From Phytoseiulus persimilis (taxonomy: Eukaryota > Arthropoda > Arachnida > Mesostigmata > Phytoseiidae): a stretch of 64,000 nucleotides of DNA. How positions within the stretch are numbered: position 1 is the first letter of the stretch; the number at the start of each line of letters is the position of its first letter. Below, piece by piece: positions 36,529 to 49,139 of the stretch. The notes under the pieces were generated by a model. It was not told the origin of the DNA and did not search any database. It saw nothing but the letters and a program-made list of their open reading frames with translations. The stretch is taken from the NCBI GenBank assembly GCA_037576195.1, contig CM075104.1, forward strand, positions 5,958,775 through 6,022,774. Reading direction: 5' to 3'. Both the position numbers and the translations under genes were made by a program.

Positions 36529-36534
36529 AATAAA
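36529..36534 (+). terminator. Poly(A) signal of the cytidine deaminase gene
   Basis: AATAAA about 82 bp past the stop codon, same strand. Confidence 0.5.
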
Positions 36535-38316
36535 GATCAAGTTTGAACATCGGCTGAACCTGGCGTATTCTATGTTCTTATCGTGATTCTGAAACCATGA
36601 CCATGTTTTCGGTTATTCGGCTGCAGCCAATAGAAAAACCCGGCTTCCAAACTGGAGTGAAATGTGTGATTCCGAAGGAATCATACGATCCCTCCAAATC
36701 CCATCCAAGGGAGCTTCGACGAGTCAAAAAACGCGACGGAAATCTCATAGCCCAGGATATAGACTCCTGTGTGAAGGGATGGCGATTCTCGTCTGTCGCA
36801 ATATTTCGAGTCATCGTTCTCTGTTCCCTCCTTATTCTGACAGCAATTTCAACGGAAACTTCTGGCCTGGGTTTTCGCACTGAAGACTCGAGCTAGCCGT
36901 CTTTTTCGCTGCGTTCATTGCAGGACCGTTCGAGCTTCCTGCCCAGCTGTCAGCATCCTCGTTCGAAACGGCAGCTGGATGAAGCCCGAACGCCGTTCAG
37001 AGTAGCTCTCTTTTGTCCTTGGGCATTCGGGTAACAGCTGCAAATGCGAAAGCTTAGGTTGGGTTCGATTGACGTCTTCGCAATTCTCTGGCGAGGCTCA
37101 CTCTGACAAGGAGATACGCCAAGAGGTTATCCTGGGTCTTGTAAGCAGGACGAATCCGAATGGTTGACTCGATCCCAATTTGTCACCTGCCCGTCCCACT
37201 CCTACTCAGGGGCGCATACTATGAGATGATTCACGGAGTTCTCTAGTCAGTTTCTCCTGCTTCCATAGGATCTGAGTTCTCATTGGGCGTCCCTCCCTCT
37301 GAGCGATACGATCAATGCCTTGATCGATACGCCAATCTCATCCAATAGAGGATTTGTTTAGCGAGACTTCTACGCTCTCTCAGCCGATGCTTCCCTCTGA
37401 GAGTCGAGAAAAAAATCAGAATCGATCAGAATGTTCCTGCGTCTCATGTCCGGTCGTTACGTGTCGAGTTGGCGAGTTCTAGAAAGTGGGATTTAGATCT
37501 GTCTTCAAAGGGCGTATCCAGGCGGCGGGTGTTAGGCAGAGAGACCCTTACCCCTGAGATTTTCGTCGGTTCCATTGTAACGATCGTCCGCTGGTCCTTT
37601 TCGAAGAAGTGACGGAATGGCGTCCCCGCCTTCCCCCCTCCCCCGACCTCTCCCCAGATATCTCGGATACGCCCCCGCTGCCTCCTCTGGTGAAGAATCC
37701 ACGTGGACCGTGTTCCAAGCAGAAGCTTCCCACTGGAAAACACGGTGAACTGAGCATCGTCGTACGAGGGCAGCCCGCGCGTCTACACAGCCTGCTTTTA
37801 GCGCTCCATTGGGATTTTAAGTCGAACAGCTGAGAGAGTCCCGTAGAGCTTCCAGAAGAGACTTGGAGCTCGACAGTCGCGGTCGCTTCGCAGCTCTCGA
37901 TGCCGAGTAGGAAGTTCGCTGCTCCATTTTTCCAGTGCAATTTCTGTGTAGAAAACGGATTACGGATGGCAAGTCGAAGTCTCCCTCGAGTGTGGTGAAG
38001 CACTTTGCTCCGGGAATCTCGAGTTAAAAGTGGTGTATTTTTTTCCTCGAAAGTGGCGCCTCACTTTTGAGTCGAGCTAATCGCGCTCGCTGTGTTTTGA
38101 TTTTCTGGAAAAGTTCAGACGGAACTTACGGGTATGTTCGACGACGCTTGCGCGGCATGTCTGAGATAGGGTTGTTGAGTACCTTTGTGTGTCGTTCCTT
38201 ACAGGTTTGTACGAAGTCGGATTCTTGTCCAATCGATCGTCTATCATCATCTCAATTGGCTCCAATTGAACCGCGGGAGTAAAGCTCATCACCGCTCCGT
38301 AATCAGCGAATTCCCG
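36535..38316. other. No recognisable gene
   Basis: Spacer between two plus-strand genes. A minus frame of 151 codons at 37548-38003 is Arg/Ser-rich and unconvincing. The 5' UTR or an additional N-terminal exon of the FKBP-like gene may lie at the right edge. Confidence 0.4.
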
Positions 38317-41300
38317 ATGGAGGCAATCCGGAAAGTTCTTCAGGACGGCGACGATTATGATCTGCCCACCGATGGAGCTGAGTGTCTCATCGAAGTCATT
38401 GAGGACGCAGATTGTATTTTCCCGGAGAAAGAGGTTTGTCACTGAGGCTGAATGCTGTTCATAGAACTTTTCGCCCCCTCGCGTAGCAGCGGAGCGCTTG
38501 CTCCGAGGCCATAATGAAGGTCGGACTGTACTACACAAAGGTCATGGCCGGGCCACCCTATTTTTGATCCTGGCGAAAACTTCCATGACTCCTGGTGTCT
38601 GTCTGTCCTCGACAACCGGCCTGTGGCTGTCGTCCGCCTGGTCGATCGATCATGAGCTCTCATCATGCGTTATTGCGAGGAAAATACGAAGCACAGTCGG
38701 AGCTTGGAACCTGTGGAGCAGGTCCTGGCCGCTACGATTCTCTCCTGTTCACATCGTATCATTCGTCTTGAATAATTAACAGACTCGGGATGCGGACCGG
38801 AGCAGTTCTCTTGGAAAATCCATTAGCAGAGCGGAAAGTTTCCGGAAAAAAATGACCACGGAAGTCTCACCTCACGAAGAGACTCTACAGAACTTTCACA
38901 CAAAGGCCAGCCGCCTGGAAAACGCCCGGAGAGCCCTCACACATTGCTCGGAATTCACGCGGTGCTATTGAATAATTCATCTTCTGCCGATGTGTCGAGC
39001 TTTTAGAACAACTCGCTGCGAATATAGGCGAGAAGCGTGCGAGGAAATCGGATTGATGTCTGAGCTGGAGGTACAACAGCTTCTATATTGCGGCGGATTC
39101 TTCGGAAAGGATCGATGCCACGAATCTGATCAATGATGTACCTGGATATCCGGATTGCCGAGTCATGGCTTTCCATTACCAGCAGATGGGTTCCAACCGG
39201 CCGGTTACGCGGGGGTGGAGCGGCTCACGCGAGTCGATGAAATCGGAGGGGATGTTGAAACTCTCAGACTCGGGATTTCGCATCTGATGGAAATGAAATG
39301 CCGCACTGGTCGAGTCCACAGTATCGTTCCGCCGGGATCGTTGATGTATTGACTCGGAGGTTTGCTCGGAGCGTATTCTCGTCTCGTTCTGACTCGGTCA
39401 TCGATCGGAAATGAATTTCAGCGCATTAAGCCATAACGTGCGAGCTCCGCGAACTGAGTTGGCGTCGCGTGTCCGGATCTGAACTCCCGTGATAAAGGGT
39501 TCTCAGCATGAAAGGGGCTCTGAGCATCTCTAAGCATAAGGTTGATGGGAGGGCAAGCATTGTTTGCGCTCCGATACCCCAGAAAGGAATCCTCCTTTTG
39601 TTATTAGAACTCGTTCCTTAGTCTCGGGGGTCCGGGTCTCGGGCATCGATCCTCAATCTCAGTGCGACAGACTAATGGTGGATCGGCTGGCCGTCGTTAC
39701 TGAATCGATGCATCGGAAGAAGCGCGGAACGTCGTCAAAGGACCCGGGGGCTGGCCCGAGTTCAACTACACTGAATCGTGTCGGGGAATGTGGAGTCCGA
39801 GTGCGTTTAGAGCCCGTCGATAGATCGCGCAGACCGAACTCGTCGCTTGATGATGTTCGGAGCGAGAGCAGGAGAAATCAAGAAGGGCCCGCAGGGGAGT
39901 CGTAGGGGAGCAACGTTGTCGAAAGGTGCTGGCAGAGTGCAATGTTGCCAACTGGTTTTATCCTGAGCTGCGGAACTATTCGTGACTGCAACGGACCCTT
40001 CAACGACCTCAGGGACCTACGGGGCGCGGTTTGAGGTCATGAATATACTACAGAACGACTACAGCAGACTACGCCGGGTTGGTGTGTCAGCTTTTGCTTG
40101 GGTCAGCTCGGCGCCGGAGGACAAGTTTTGCGGCGTGGGGTGCCCTCTTCCGGATGGCCTACCAGGTCCTGTGCACACGAGCAAGAACGCACGCGAACAA
40201 ACACTTGGACGCAGATAAAACAGAGGCAAGCCCGTCACCGCTTCGCGACGAGTATCGCCACGCGGAGACTCGCTCCAAACGTTTCGTAGGCGGGCTCGGA
40301 CGCTGGAAGAGACTGACTGTGGGCCGCCGTCAAACAAATCCCCACTTCAGATCTTGCAATGCAATTATTCCAGCAAACTTTTAATGTATTCCTTGTCGCC
40401 GACAGACGGTCCTGACCCTTGGAGATGCCAGCACAGACGAGAGGCTCGCATTGGAACAGGCCATCATGAGGATGAGGCCCGGGGAAGTGGACGAAATCAG
40501 TATTGGAAACAAGACTACAACATTCAAGCTGGTCGCTTTCAACAGTGGCCTCAAGGTCAGCCCGTGCTCTGTTCGTTAGCTCCAACATATGATCATTCAG
40601 TTTGGGAGCGTCTGCAACAGATCTGTGTCTCCTCTCAGAAACGCACTGAGCCGAATAATCCGCAGTGTGGGCGAAAATCTTTTTCGCCACTTGTGATTAG
40701 TTCCACTCGCACCCAACTAAACTTTACCAACCCATGCGAAAGGTGTTTGAAATGAGTACAACCGAGAAGTGGCGACTCGCGAATTGGCACAAGGACAGCG
40801 GGGTCGCTTTGTTCAAGGATGGAAAACTCGAATGGGCCTTCAGGAGGTTTTCGTTGGCACTCAAGTATATCATATCCCTAGCGCACGACGTCCCGGCGAG
40901 CGAGCACGACGATGAGGTGAGTTGAAGGCTTTGCCGCACGGAAATCGAACAGTAGCCGAGCACAACTCGATTGCAGCTTGGAAGGATTTCCTAGGGCTCA
41001 ACGACTTTAGACGTCGAACGAGACGATCCTCCATATTTTCGAAGACGCAGGCATTCGGATGCGGCTGGAGGGATCCCGAGTCATGATGAGACGCGTCTTC
41101 ATCCGGAGAATGAAAACTGGCCTCCGCTGAGAGCTGGTTCCGATTGTCGGTCGATGCTCACACATACGTGTTGAGGCTCTGTTGATGCACGAAAACTACG
41201 GCGACTTGCGAACATGTGGCTTGCTCCGCATCGCGGAGCGTGCAGCCTGGCGAGGCTCGGATCCGCGATAAGCGATGACTATCGGACATTCAGTCTCCTT

Positions 41301-42600
41301 TTCGACCTCGGAGGCAGAATACACTCCGAGCAACGTTGGGCAATCCTAGCTGGGAAGGAGGGCGGGAGAGATCCAAACTGCAATACGTGTCACGGGAAAA
41401 TCGCGAAGACGACTTAGCGACGAATTTCAGATTCGCTATTCCAATGAACCTAAAGCTCCTGAGATTACCGTTCCAGGACATGAATATTAACCGGCTTCGA
41501 ACGCTTGTCTATTTGAACCTGTGTGCCTGCCAGCTCAAAGTGGAGAGTTTCGATTTCGCCGTCGTGAACGCCACGAAGGCCATAGAAATCGATTCGAAGA
41601 ACGTGAAAGCTCTTTTCCGGCGAGGAACTGGCCTGATGCATCTGCAAGTGAGTACCCACATTCCTGCCTCGGTTGGTTGAGTACGATACGTGGCTGCTTC
41701 CTCCGCTTCCCCTGTCTCCGCGCGTGCTGGCAGTAGTCGATTCGGATGAAATATTCATGAGCTTCTTTTGTGCTTCACGAATGGCTGTTTCCTTTGAGAG
41801 CGGTGTCCAAGGTTAAGCTCGTACGGCGGTGGCATCGGCCGTCTATCTCGGAGCTCTGGGACGACCATCGCGAGCCATTCCTCCCCCAGTCGTCTCAGTT
41901 CCGACTCGAATCGCGATCGAAGGAATTCCGGATCGTTCATTTCCGATAGAGCTTCAAACTCGGCGGAACGATAACATTCAACCCGGAGCGGGAGGAGCGG
42001 AAACAAAATTTTGCTCGGGAAGGAACCCTGCTTGCTTATCGTGCGTCCTTCATTGACGGGAACTTGGCCGAGCGCCAGCTTGGCTCTGCTCGCCAAGTCC
42101 AGATCCAAAAGGTCTAACAGGAAGTGTCTTTCTCTCCGGGGTGGAAGGAACGCGACGGCATCCATCGTTCAGTGCCCTGCAAAAAAAATAAACTCCGCGA
42201 TGAATCGCATGCAACTCGGAGTTTAGACCTCACGGACGGGTTTTTGCCTCTGTTCCTCCTCCGCTCTGGCCCTCGGCTCGCCGTGCTTGAGTCCTCTCGC
42301 AACTATTGCTCTGAGTGATGGAATCCAGATGCCAGAGCTGCATTCCAACCATCCTGAAAGCCATCCCGGCCGCTAGATTCAAAAGAAAAACACGTATCTT
42401 GGCTCTATCAACTCCAACATATCTCTCTCTCTCTCTCCTACCTTTTTCAGGAGTACGAGAGATCGCTGGCCGATCTAAGACTCGCCCTTGAGCTAGAGCC
42501 TGGGAACCCTCAGATTCTAACGGCTCTTCAGGAACTCAAGTGTCGAATGGGTTCACTCGATGCCAAAGTCGCAGCCGCCATGAAGAAGATGTTCCAGTGA
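38317..42600 (+). CDS. FKBP-like TPR protein (FKBPL / bride-of-doubletime type)
   Basis: Five exons, all phase 0: 38317-38433, 40406-40555, 40701-40916, 41477-41647 and 42451-42600, giving 267 residues. Exons 1-2 form a shortened FKBP-like domain: IRKVLQDGDDYDLPTDGAEC, then LEQAIMRMRPGEVDEISIG. The central flap and the aromatic residues that bind FK506 are absent, so it is probably not an active prolyl isomerase. Exons 3-5 carry tetratricopeptide repeats (STTEKWRLANWHKDSGVALF, ATKAIEIDSKNVKALFRRG, SLADLRLALELEPGNPQIL), the kind that bind Hsp90 tails or kinase partners. Such proteins act as co-chaperone scaffolds in the cytosol. Intron 1 is about 2 kb, long for this window. An additional exon upstream of 38317 is possible because the frame stays open. 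Confidence 0.82.
42422..42437 (+). repeat. (TC)8 dinucleotide run at an intron end
   Basis: Pure TC repeat just upstream of the last acceptor (CCTTTTTCAG) of the FKBP-like gene; it doubles as polypyrimidine tract. Confidence 0.8.
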
Positions 42601-42714
42601 GAGGAAGCCGAGCGCGGGCAAAAAATGCACCGGATCGACGGGAGCTGAGAGGGAACACAACAACAGACGGAGTCTGGGATGACGAAGGGGAAAGTTTCTG
42701 TGACAAGGAAGGAT

Positions 42715-42726
42715 GGGGGGGGGGGG
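42715..42726 (+). repeat. Poly-G run, 12 bases
   Basis: Third long plus-strand G homopolymer, in the probable 3' UTR of the FKBP-like gene. Confidence 0.85.
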
Positions 42727-44310
42727 AGGCGCGGGAGACACAAGAGGGCGATCGTTTTTCTGTCGAGGACCGCAACTTTCCAATCCACCGATCCTGGAAA
42801 CAAGAAACTTCTTTTCTCTTCTCTCCCATGGCCAGCCGCACAGCCGACGGAGTGACGCCGAGTCCAAACATGTCTCGTTCGAAATATCGGTCGACGGTGC
42901 CCAATATATGGCCGCCCGCGCCGAGCCGTATTGATCTATTGACCGCGCCGTTGTTGACATTCTCTCTGGAGGCGACCTCTGCCTCCAATTCGAGAGTGTC
43001 ACAAAAGTCTTGTCCCATCGTGTAAGTTATCGTATGTTCTCCGAATTCTATCGCCGCCGCCGCCACCACCACCACGACTGCCGTCCACACGACAGCTTCC
43101 GCCAACTGGACTGTCCGTGCTCCACTGGATGTGAACGCGCTCGAGGGGCTGAGCAGCCCACCCGGCCGAAGCCCGTAGAGAACACTAGAAACAATACGGC
43201 GAGTATTGCCCACGAGATAATAAAGCAATCTACGCAGTGTTCTTGCGCAGCTCCCGCGGACGGGAAAGAATCGAGCGGCTCCAACCGAGGATCAGCGGCG
43301 GTGGCGTCGTCTCTGCGTAGGGCTCGACATATCGGGAGCTTCCATGATTCAGAGATCGGAGCGAGCCCTCGAGTCGTTGGAGCGGAACGTTCCCGATTTC
43401 TCGCTCTTCGAGGGAGGCCGGTATGTCAGAAGGGTCCGCCGAGTGCAGCGGTTCGTTCCTGTTCATCGAACGCCGCTGAGATTGCTTCTGACGAAACAAG
43501 CGTCCGCAACAGTATTCCCAATCGCTTCGGTGGCAACCAGAGTTCTTCTTAGACGCAAAGGCTCTTTCCGTGAGTTTTCTGCGCTCAGTTCAATTGACGA
43601 TAGCTCGTTCAACAGGTGCTCGAAGGAACAGAGTTTCCCACGCGCAATTTCCAGGGGAATTGTTCGGGAACGGTCGCTTCTCCTCTTATTGCCTACCGGT
43701 GCTCCCCGGATCCGTCCATGCGTTGGGCAATCTTTTCAATCACGTAGGCCGGCAGCATCTCTAGTCCATGCCATGAGTAATTTGCTCAATAGATCCCCGC
43801 AGCTCGTAACCTGCTATCGGAATCAGTGATACTCCTCCTGCACGGGCTCGCTCGACGTCACTGCCGCGCCCAAGGATCCCAGCACGTAGGAAGATTTCTC
43901 TCAGTTCCGCTTGTCAACCTCAATAGATATCGGCTCGCATGCCGTGTCGACTCAGATGCGGGGACCTACTTGCCATCACAACGACAGATGTCCTGTGTCC
44001 TACCATCAACTATTCACAGCATCGGAACAGAGGCCGATACAGGAGGAATGCCCGCGGGATTCACAGTCTTCGTCGTCGTCTTATCTGAGACAAGAGCGTC
44101 GGCAGCTCTGAGGTCGATGGTTATTCGGTCGTTCGCCGCAGTTCTCCCGTCTGGGAAATCTTCTCGATGGTGGCGAAAGGCATCGCTGTGATCTTTAACT
44201 TAGCAAGTGCGCACTGTCATCCAGCGTAGGAGAGTTCATGGGCTCCGAGAATAACGGTTCCGGCCAGGCCAGTTATTCTTATCGGATGCTAGCTGTATGA
44301 TGATGAGAGT

Positions 44311-44325
44311 AATAATAATAATAAT
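44311..44325 (+). repeat. (AAT)5 microsatellite
   Basis: Five perfect AAT units followed by GGGGC. Confidence 0.85.
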
Positions 44326-44950
44326 GGGGCGCTTGTCGCCGCAGAGCTCGGATTGCAGAATGTTCGAAAGTGAGTGAGAGCTGGGACGTCGAACGTGCGA
44401 CTGTCGGAAGGAAGTGTTCCTTCTTCGGGCTCCGGTGAGCCTGATCGGAGCGATCATAATCATTATTCGGATGGTGCGGCGATGATGATTATCACGTTAC
44501 TACGGAAAGCACACACCTAGACCGTTGTCACTGTCAGCCAGAATCTTCGCTGCGGAACCATTGACTGCGTTCACTGCGAATTTTCCTGATGTTCAGCCGA
44601 TATCTGATCTCAAGTATATTCTATAGCTGTTAGGACTGTTTCGCCATTAACGATCGAATTTCTATCATGTTCAATAATTCAAGTCGACAATAAATTTTCG
44701 TCTCGCGAAACTCGGGCCACGTTCCCTCTCGACGGAGGCTATATCCGATTTCGTCTCCCGCCCGCTTTCCCGCTTCTGTGTTCTAGACTGTTTGCTCGAT
44801 CATCCGGCGGGAACCGCAGCTAAAATCGGATCGAGCCCGCTGCCGACCGAGCGGGCCGCCGCCATTCCCGACGACGAGATCACTCGAAGCGAGAAAGCGA
44901 GCAACCATTTTTGAAACGACCAAAATCGTTTGTAGAAATCGAGAACACAT

Positions 44951-44956
44951 TTTATT
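44951..44956 (-). terminator. Poly(A) signal of the CPAP3 gene
   Basis: AATAAA on the minus strand, about 144 bp past the stop codon of the cuticle protein gene. Confidence 0.55.
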
Positions 44957-45099
44957 AGGTATTCAATATAATATAGATCTGATACTCGGCCGCGATTCGG
45001 AGCGACGAGTGGAAACTTTTCTATATACAGTTTTGAATGTGGAGCTCTTCTTGGAAGAGCGGATGGCAACAAATCATCTGACCCGACATTTTCTCCTGC

Positions 45100-48000
45100 T
45101 CAACCAAACTGAGGGTTTCGTCTACGCGGTCGCTGAGTGGTGGGCGTCTCGGTGAGCTCCTCATCTTCGTACTCGTACTCTGGAGCTTCGGTTTGAGCAA
45201 CGGGTCGGAAAGCTGGAACAGCTTGTTGGGTGGGGGCCTGGGGCGTGGGCGGGGGCCTCGTAGCCGGCTGCGCGGGGACTACCTGGACGGGACGCGCCTG
45301 GGGACGGGGTTGCGCCTGGGGACGAGCGGGACCCCGTTGAGGGCGGGGCTGGGCCGGCTCGGATCTGGGAGGGGCCTGGGAGCGGGACTTTCCATCTTCT
45401 TCTTCCGGGGCTTCTGGAGGAGGCTCGCAGCCGGCGACCGTGTCTGCCAATTCGCACTTCAGGGTTTCAGCGTTGAAAGCGAGGCCGGCGGAGCATCGTT
45501 GGAGACGAGGATATCCTCCGACACAAAGCCAATAGCGGGCGCAGGACTTCTCGATGGGAATGGGGCCGTTGGCGACGTCTTTGCAGATGGCTGGAAGGAG
45601 AGGAGAACGAATCGTCGGAGTTTGTTCGACCCACATTCGGGCGGAGGAACGGGAGAGAACCCCGAGATGTTTCCAAAGATCCAACGAGCGCCCAATCGTT
45701 GAATTGCGTCGTTGGTCCGATCGTCGATGAATGGTCGCGAGGTGGACAGCCGCGAACAGATGTCCGAGAACTAGAGCTCGATGGATACTCACGATGCTTC
45801 TGGCAATCGGGAACGTTGTCGGGCCAATCACAAGCGTGGGCGGCGTCGTTGTAGAGGAGCGAGAACGGACACTGTTGGTTGGTGGCCGTGCCGTTCCAGC
45901 ACTGCCAGTATCGAGTGCATGATGTGGCATGGGCGAAGATTCCGTACTTCCAGTGACAGTTATCGGTGCTTTCAGGGCTTTGGCCCATTACCCGGTTGTC
46001 TTCGTCGGGACATCCGACCTTGTGCGGGTAATCACAGTTCTCCAGCAGACCCTGCGGAGTTGGTTCCATGAAAGATGGGAACTCCCAAATGCGCTCTGTC
46101 TACGAGATTCACAGGAGCTTTACGAACCTTTTTCTTGCCGGCGAATGCCAAGCCGTTCGGACAAGCCTGCAGAACAGCTTCTCCATTTTGACAATCGAAG
46201 TAGTAATCGCAGTACTGATCGTGCGGGAAGAGGCCGTCGGGCTTTTTACAATTCTTGTTGTCCGCCGCTCTTTGTGCCGACACTGCAACGGAACAGAGTT
46301 TCTCAATTAGGGGATCCCGATCTGAAACTCGCGACGAAATCAAGCAAACGAGCGGCACCGGCTGCTCGCCGAAAGGCCCGCCGTCTAAGGCAATAAAGAG
46401 TTTTCGATCTGGAAGAAGCCTTCGGAGCTATTGCTTCGTTTTTGTGCGGCAACATCCGGTCCCTGAACGACGACGATAACTCAATCACTCCCACGGAATG
46501 TGTCGATAAAAAACTGGGCTTCGGCTCCGAGTGGCTGACAACGAGCGCATCAAGTGTGTCCAGGGTGACCGGGAAGAAATCGCTCACGGAACAAATTACT
46601 CCGGCCGAACTAAGGGAGTCATGCAAATCGGTGCACAAGCCAAGTAACCAGAGAATAAATTACGGCCCGGTGCCGTTCGGATATCGAGCAAGGAGAATAC
46701 ACTGCGGGGAGAAGAAGTCTTCTCGCACATGGACCGGCCGCGGAAGCCGTTTATTTCTTTCAACAGATGTCGAAATCTGTCACAAAAGATCAGCACCCAT
46801 CGATTTTTGCGTTTGACAGTCGCTTCCGGTCGGGAAGTTTTGCAACGCTTGTCGTTGTAGGTAGGGGACCCGTTCACCCTCCTTCAAACTGGCGGTCCCT
46901 TTCACTTGAGGCCCCGCGGAGGCCTCTGGCCAGAGCACAGCGAAAGTGACGATGACCCGGTTCATGGGGCCCGAGTTGGGGTCAACGTTGGAGGCCCTCA
47001 AAACTTGGGGCCCCGGTTCCGACCCGGCCATCGGAGCACGTCCAGAAATCCGACGAGGAGGCCCAACGGCGTAACAATGCGCCCGAGCGAGAAACTCGTG
47101 GCACCCTGATGTTATTTTTCGCTTTGCCTCGCTCTTCCGTTGCCAACAAGGGGTCTGAGGCGGAGATTTTCGCTCAGAATACAATTTCCCTGCACAGGGA
47201 AATTTCCAGAGAACACCATCCAAAGTGGAGTGGAACAGGGTTTGATGTCGCTTAGTTTTGAATGGATTTGCCAAGAAGCGCTTTGTATGAACTAAGATGG
47301 GCGGTTGCCGTTGGATGGAACACTTTGTTGTAGTCCATTGTCATAGAATGAAAAATAAAGTTGAGCGACAACGGAAAGAAGAGAAACAGGAAGCTGGGAG
47401 GGACTTGTCATGAACGCTCCCCGTCGTCGCTGTATGTTGAAACTTTCGATTGTCTAGAAGTGATTCGAGTTTTACAATGAAAATGTGGAAACCCGAGTTT
47501 CGACATTCGACCCGTTCATCACGAAGCGATATGGAAGTGTTGTGCTCGAGATAGGGAAACGGTTATTTTCTCCATCGTTCGGTCACACCTCGTCGGGACC
47601 ACGTAGGTCGACCACTTTCGTGGGCTCGACAGCCTTCTGTGGGTAGAGAGCAACAGACAGATGTGTTCGGGTCCCCTCAGCTCGTGACCGTTAGCTTCCT
47701 GCTGGTTCATACGTGAAACGACATCTGCTCCGCGAGGGGTCATGTTGCAGAGATGAGGTGATGGCTGAGGCCGGGTAGCCGGTTTTCCGCGCAACAATCG
47801 AGCGAGCCTCGAGTTTCCCGAGGGGCAAGCGAGCGTGAGCTTCGGCGGACAAGCAAGCGAACAGACGACGAAGGCTGACGGCGCCAGGAAAAAGCCGCCA
47901 GCTCAACAACACTCACAGAGTTCTCGGATGTCACTTCGGAAATAAGGCCTGGCTCGATGAGCTCGACCAGAATAAGTCAACGAGCGGTGAGCTGAGGCGG

Positions 48001-49092
48001 TATCTTCAGGGAGTCTTGTTGTCGTCTTCTTCGAACGACGCCGATAAACAGGCGGCTGACGGTATGAGCGAAGGTCACTCATACAGGCAGACCGTTAGCC
48101 CCTCGAGGTAAATATTTTAATTACGTCTAGGAAAACTCTCAGGGCCTTGACATGGTTGAATATCATCGACGGGCCACGACGAGCCGAGGCTTCACTGATA
48201 GCTGCGGCAGCAATCACAGTGGCAACAGCAGGGGCGGCCGTGGCGTACGTCTCCGTAATACAATATCATTTACAATATTATGACACAGTTCTCCCGCTGC
48301 GAATCCGGAGAAAGATAAGGCGGCGAGCCGCGGGCCGGGCGCGACGATCCGTCCGACGATCGATGCCGATAGTTGGCTAACACGCCGGACATTCTCACTT
48401 CGCCGATGACCGAAGGAGTCTTCTGATTCGCTTTACGAAAGATGCGTCCCTTCATCCAAGTCTACCGTTCGGCTCGAACCGCTCGCTTCAATGCCGCGAA
48501 GCAGACTTAAGAGATTTGCGTGAGGGCAGAGATTCCTGAGCCGCCCACGGACTCTTGTCCCTGACGAGTTCACTTTGAGTCCCATGAGGTCGCGTGACAA
48601 GGAAAGAAACGCTGCGCCGGATCCAGGCAAGAAAACTTCAGTTTCTCAGGACCAACCTTCCGCAGCTTCCTCTCGATCGGATGGAATTCGCCTGGATAAC
48701 GGACGTCGAGGAATTTTCACCGGCGAAATCCTTCGCTTTGTTCGAAAGCCTCAGCGAAACGGCACGCCGTGAAACGTTTCGCTTCCAGGCAGTAAGTTCA
48801 GCACGATCAGGATAATTTTCACGACATAGTGTTCGTGTGATGCTTCCGACGACGACAATCGATGACTGGGAGGAAGTCGCGATCGATACCGGTAGCGGGC
48901 GATCGAGAGGAAAAGCGGAACCGTGGCACGGGGAAGAAATTGAAGCGCGAGGGAACAAGCGAAAGCAGATAGCACGGGGATGGTAGAAAGAGCCACACGG
49001 GAAGAAAACGGAAAATTGCGAAGATGGTCCGATCTGGCTCTGTACTTACCGGCGGCTACCGCCACGGCTGCAACTACCACAAAACACCTCAT
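45100..49092 (-). CDS. CPAP3 / obstructor-type cuticle protein with three chitin-binding domains
   Basis: Minus-strand exons 49050-49092, 46128-46282, 45793-46051 and 45100-45590 give 315 residues. A signal peptide (MRCFVVVAAVAVAAG) is followed by three peritrophin-A/CBM14 domains of six cysteines each, at about residues 26-80, 98-149 and 155-207. Typical signatures are QYCDYYFDCQNGEAVLQACP, SCTRYWQCWNG and SCARYWLCVGGYPRLQRC. Residues 208-315 form a Pro/Gln/Arg-rich tail ending with acidic EYEYEDEE and Thr/Arg-rich parts. CPAP3 proteins are secreted by epidermis, bind chitin and organise the assembling cuticle. The three-domain layout is the usual one; the tail is longer than in short obstructors and recalls obstructor-E-like forms. 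Intron 1 is about 2.8 kb (46283-49049) and holds no gene I can support. All junctions are canonical and in phase. Confidence 0.92.
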
Positions 49093-49129
49093 CGCAATCA
49101 GTTTTCGTCAGTCATCGCTTAGCCGGTTG

Positions 49130-49137
49130 TATTTATA
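49130..49137 (-). promoter_or_regulatory. TATA box of the CPAP3 gene
   Basis: On the minus strand the sequence reads TATAAATA, about 38-45 bp upstream of the start codon. A start site about 30 bp downstream would leave a very short 5' UTR. Strong TATA promoters are common for arthropod cuticle genes. Confidence 0.5.
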
Positions 49138-49139
49138 CC

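Larger units (their letters stand above)
42601..44950. other. No recognisable gene
   Basis: Lies between the FKBP-like gene (+) and the cuticle protein (-), which converge. Long frames (minus 42536-43228; plus 43010-43552 and 43344-43829) overlap each other on both strands and are Arg/Ser-rich, as expected by chance. AATAAA at 43219 could end the FKBP-like transcript. An (AAT)5 run lies at 44311-44325. Confidence 0.4.

Noticed and set aside
38080-38180. Minus-strand MPRKRRRTYP start followed by GTAAGT
   Set aside because: The only nearby acceptor would make an intron of about 23 bp, which is too short to splice, and the protein would be 18 residues.
42536-43228. 230-codon minus-strand frame with a hydrophobic Val/Ala stretch
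   Set aside because: It runs antisense to the last exon of the FKBP-like gene and across the 12-G run; the Val/Ala stretch comes from a CGC/CAC trinucleotide tract.
45193-45702. 169-codon plus-strand frame
   Set aside because: Antisense to the well-supported last exon of the CPAP3 gene; Gly/Leu-rich composition mirrors the Pro/Arg codons of the real strand.
48147-48380. Plus-strand frame with an Ala-rich hydrophobic stretch and basic end, inside the CPAP3 intron
   Set aside because: Short, with no homologue recognised and no splice or start context; probably chance.
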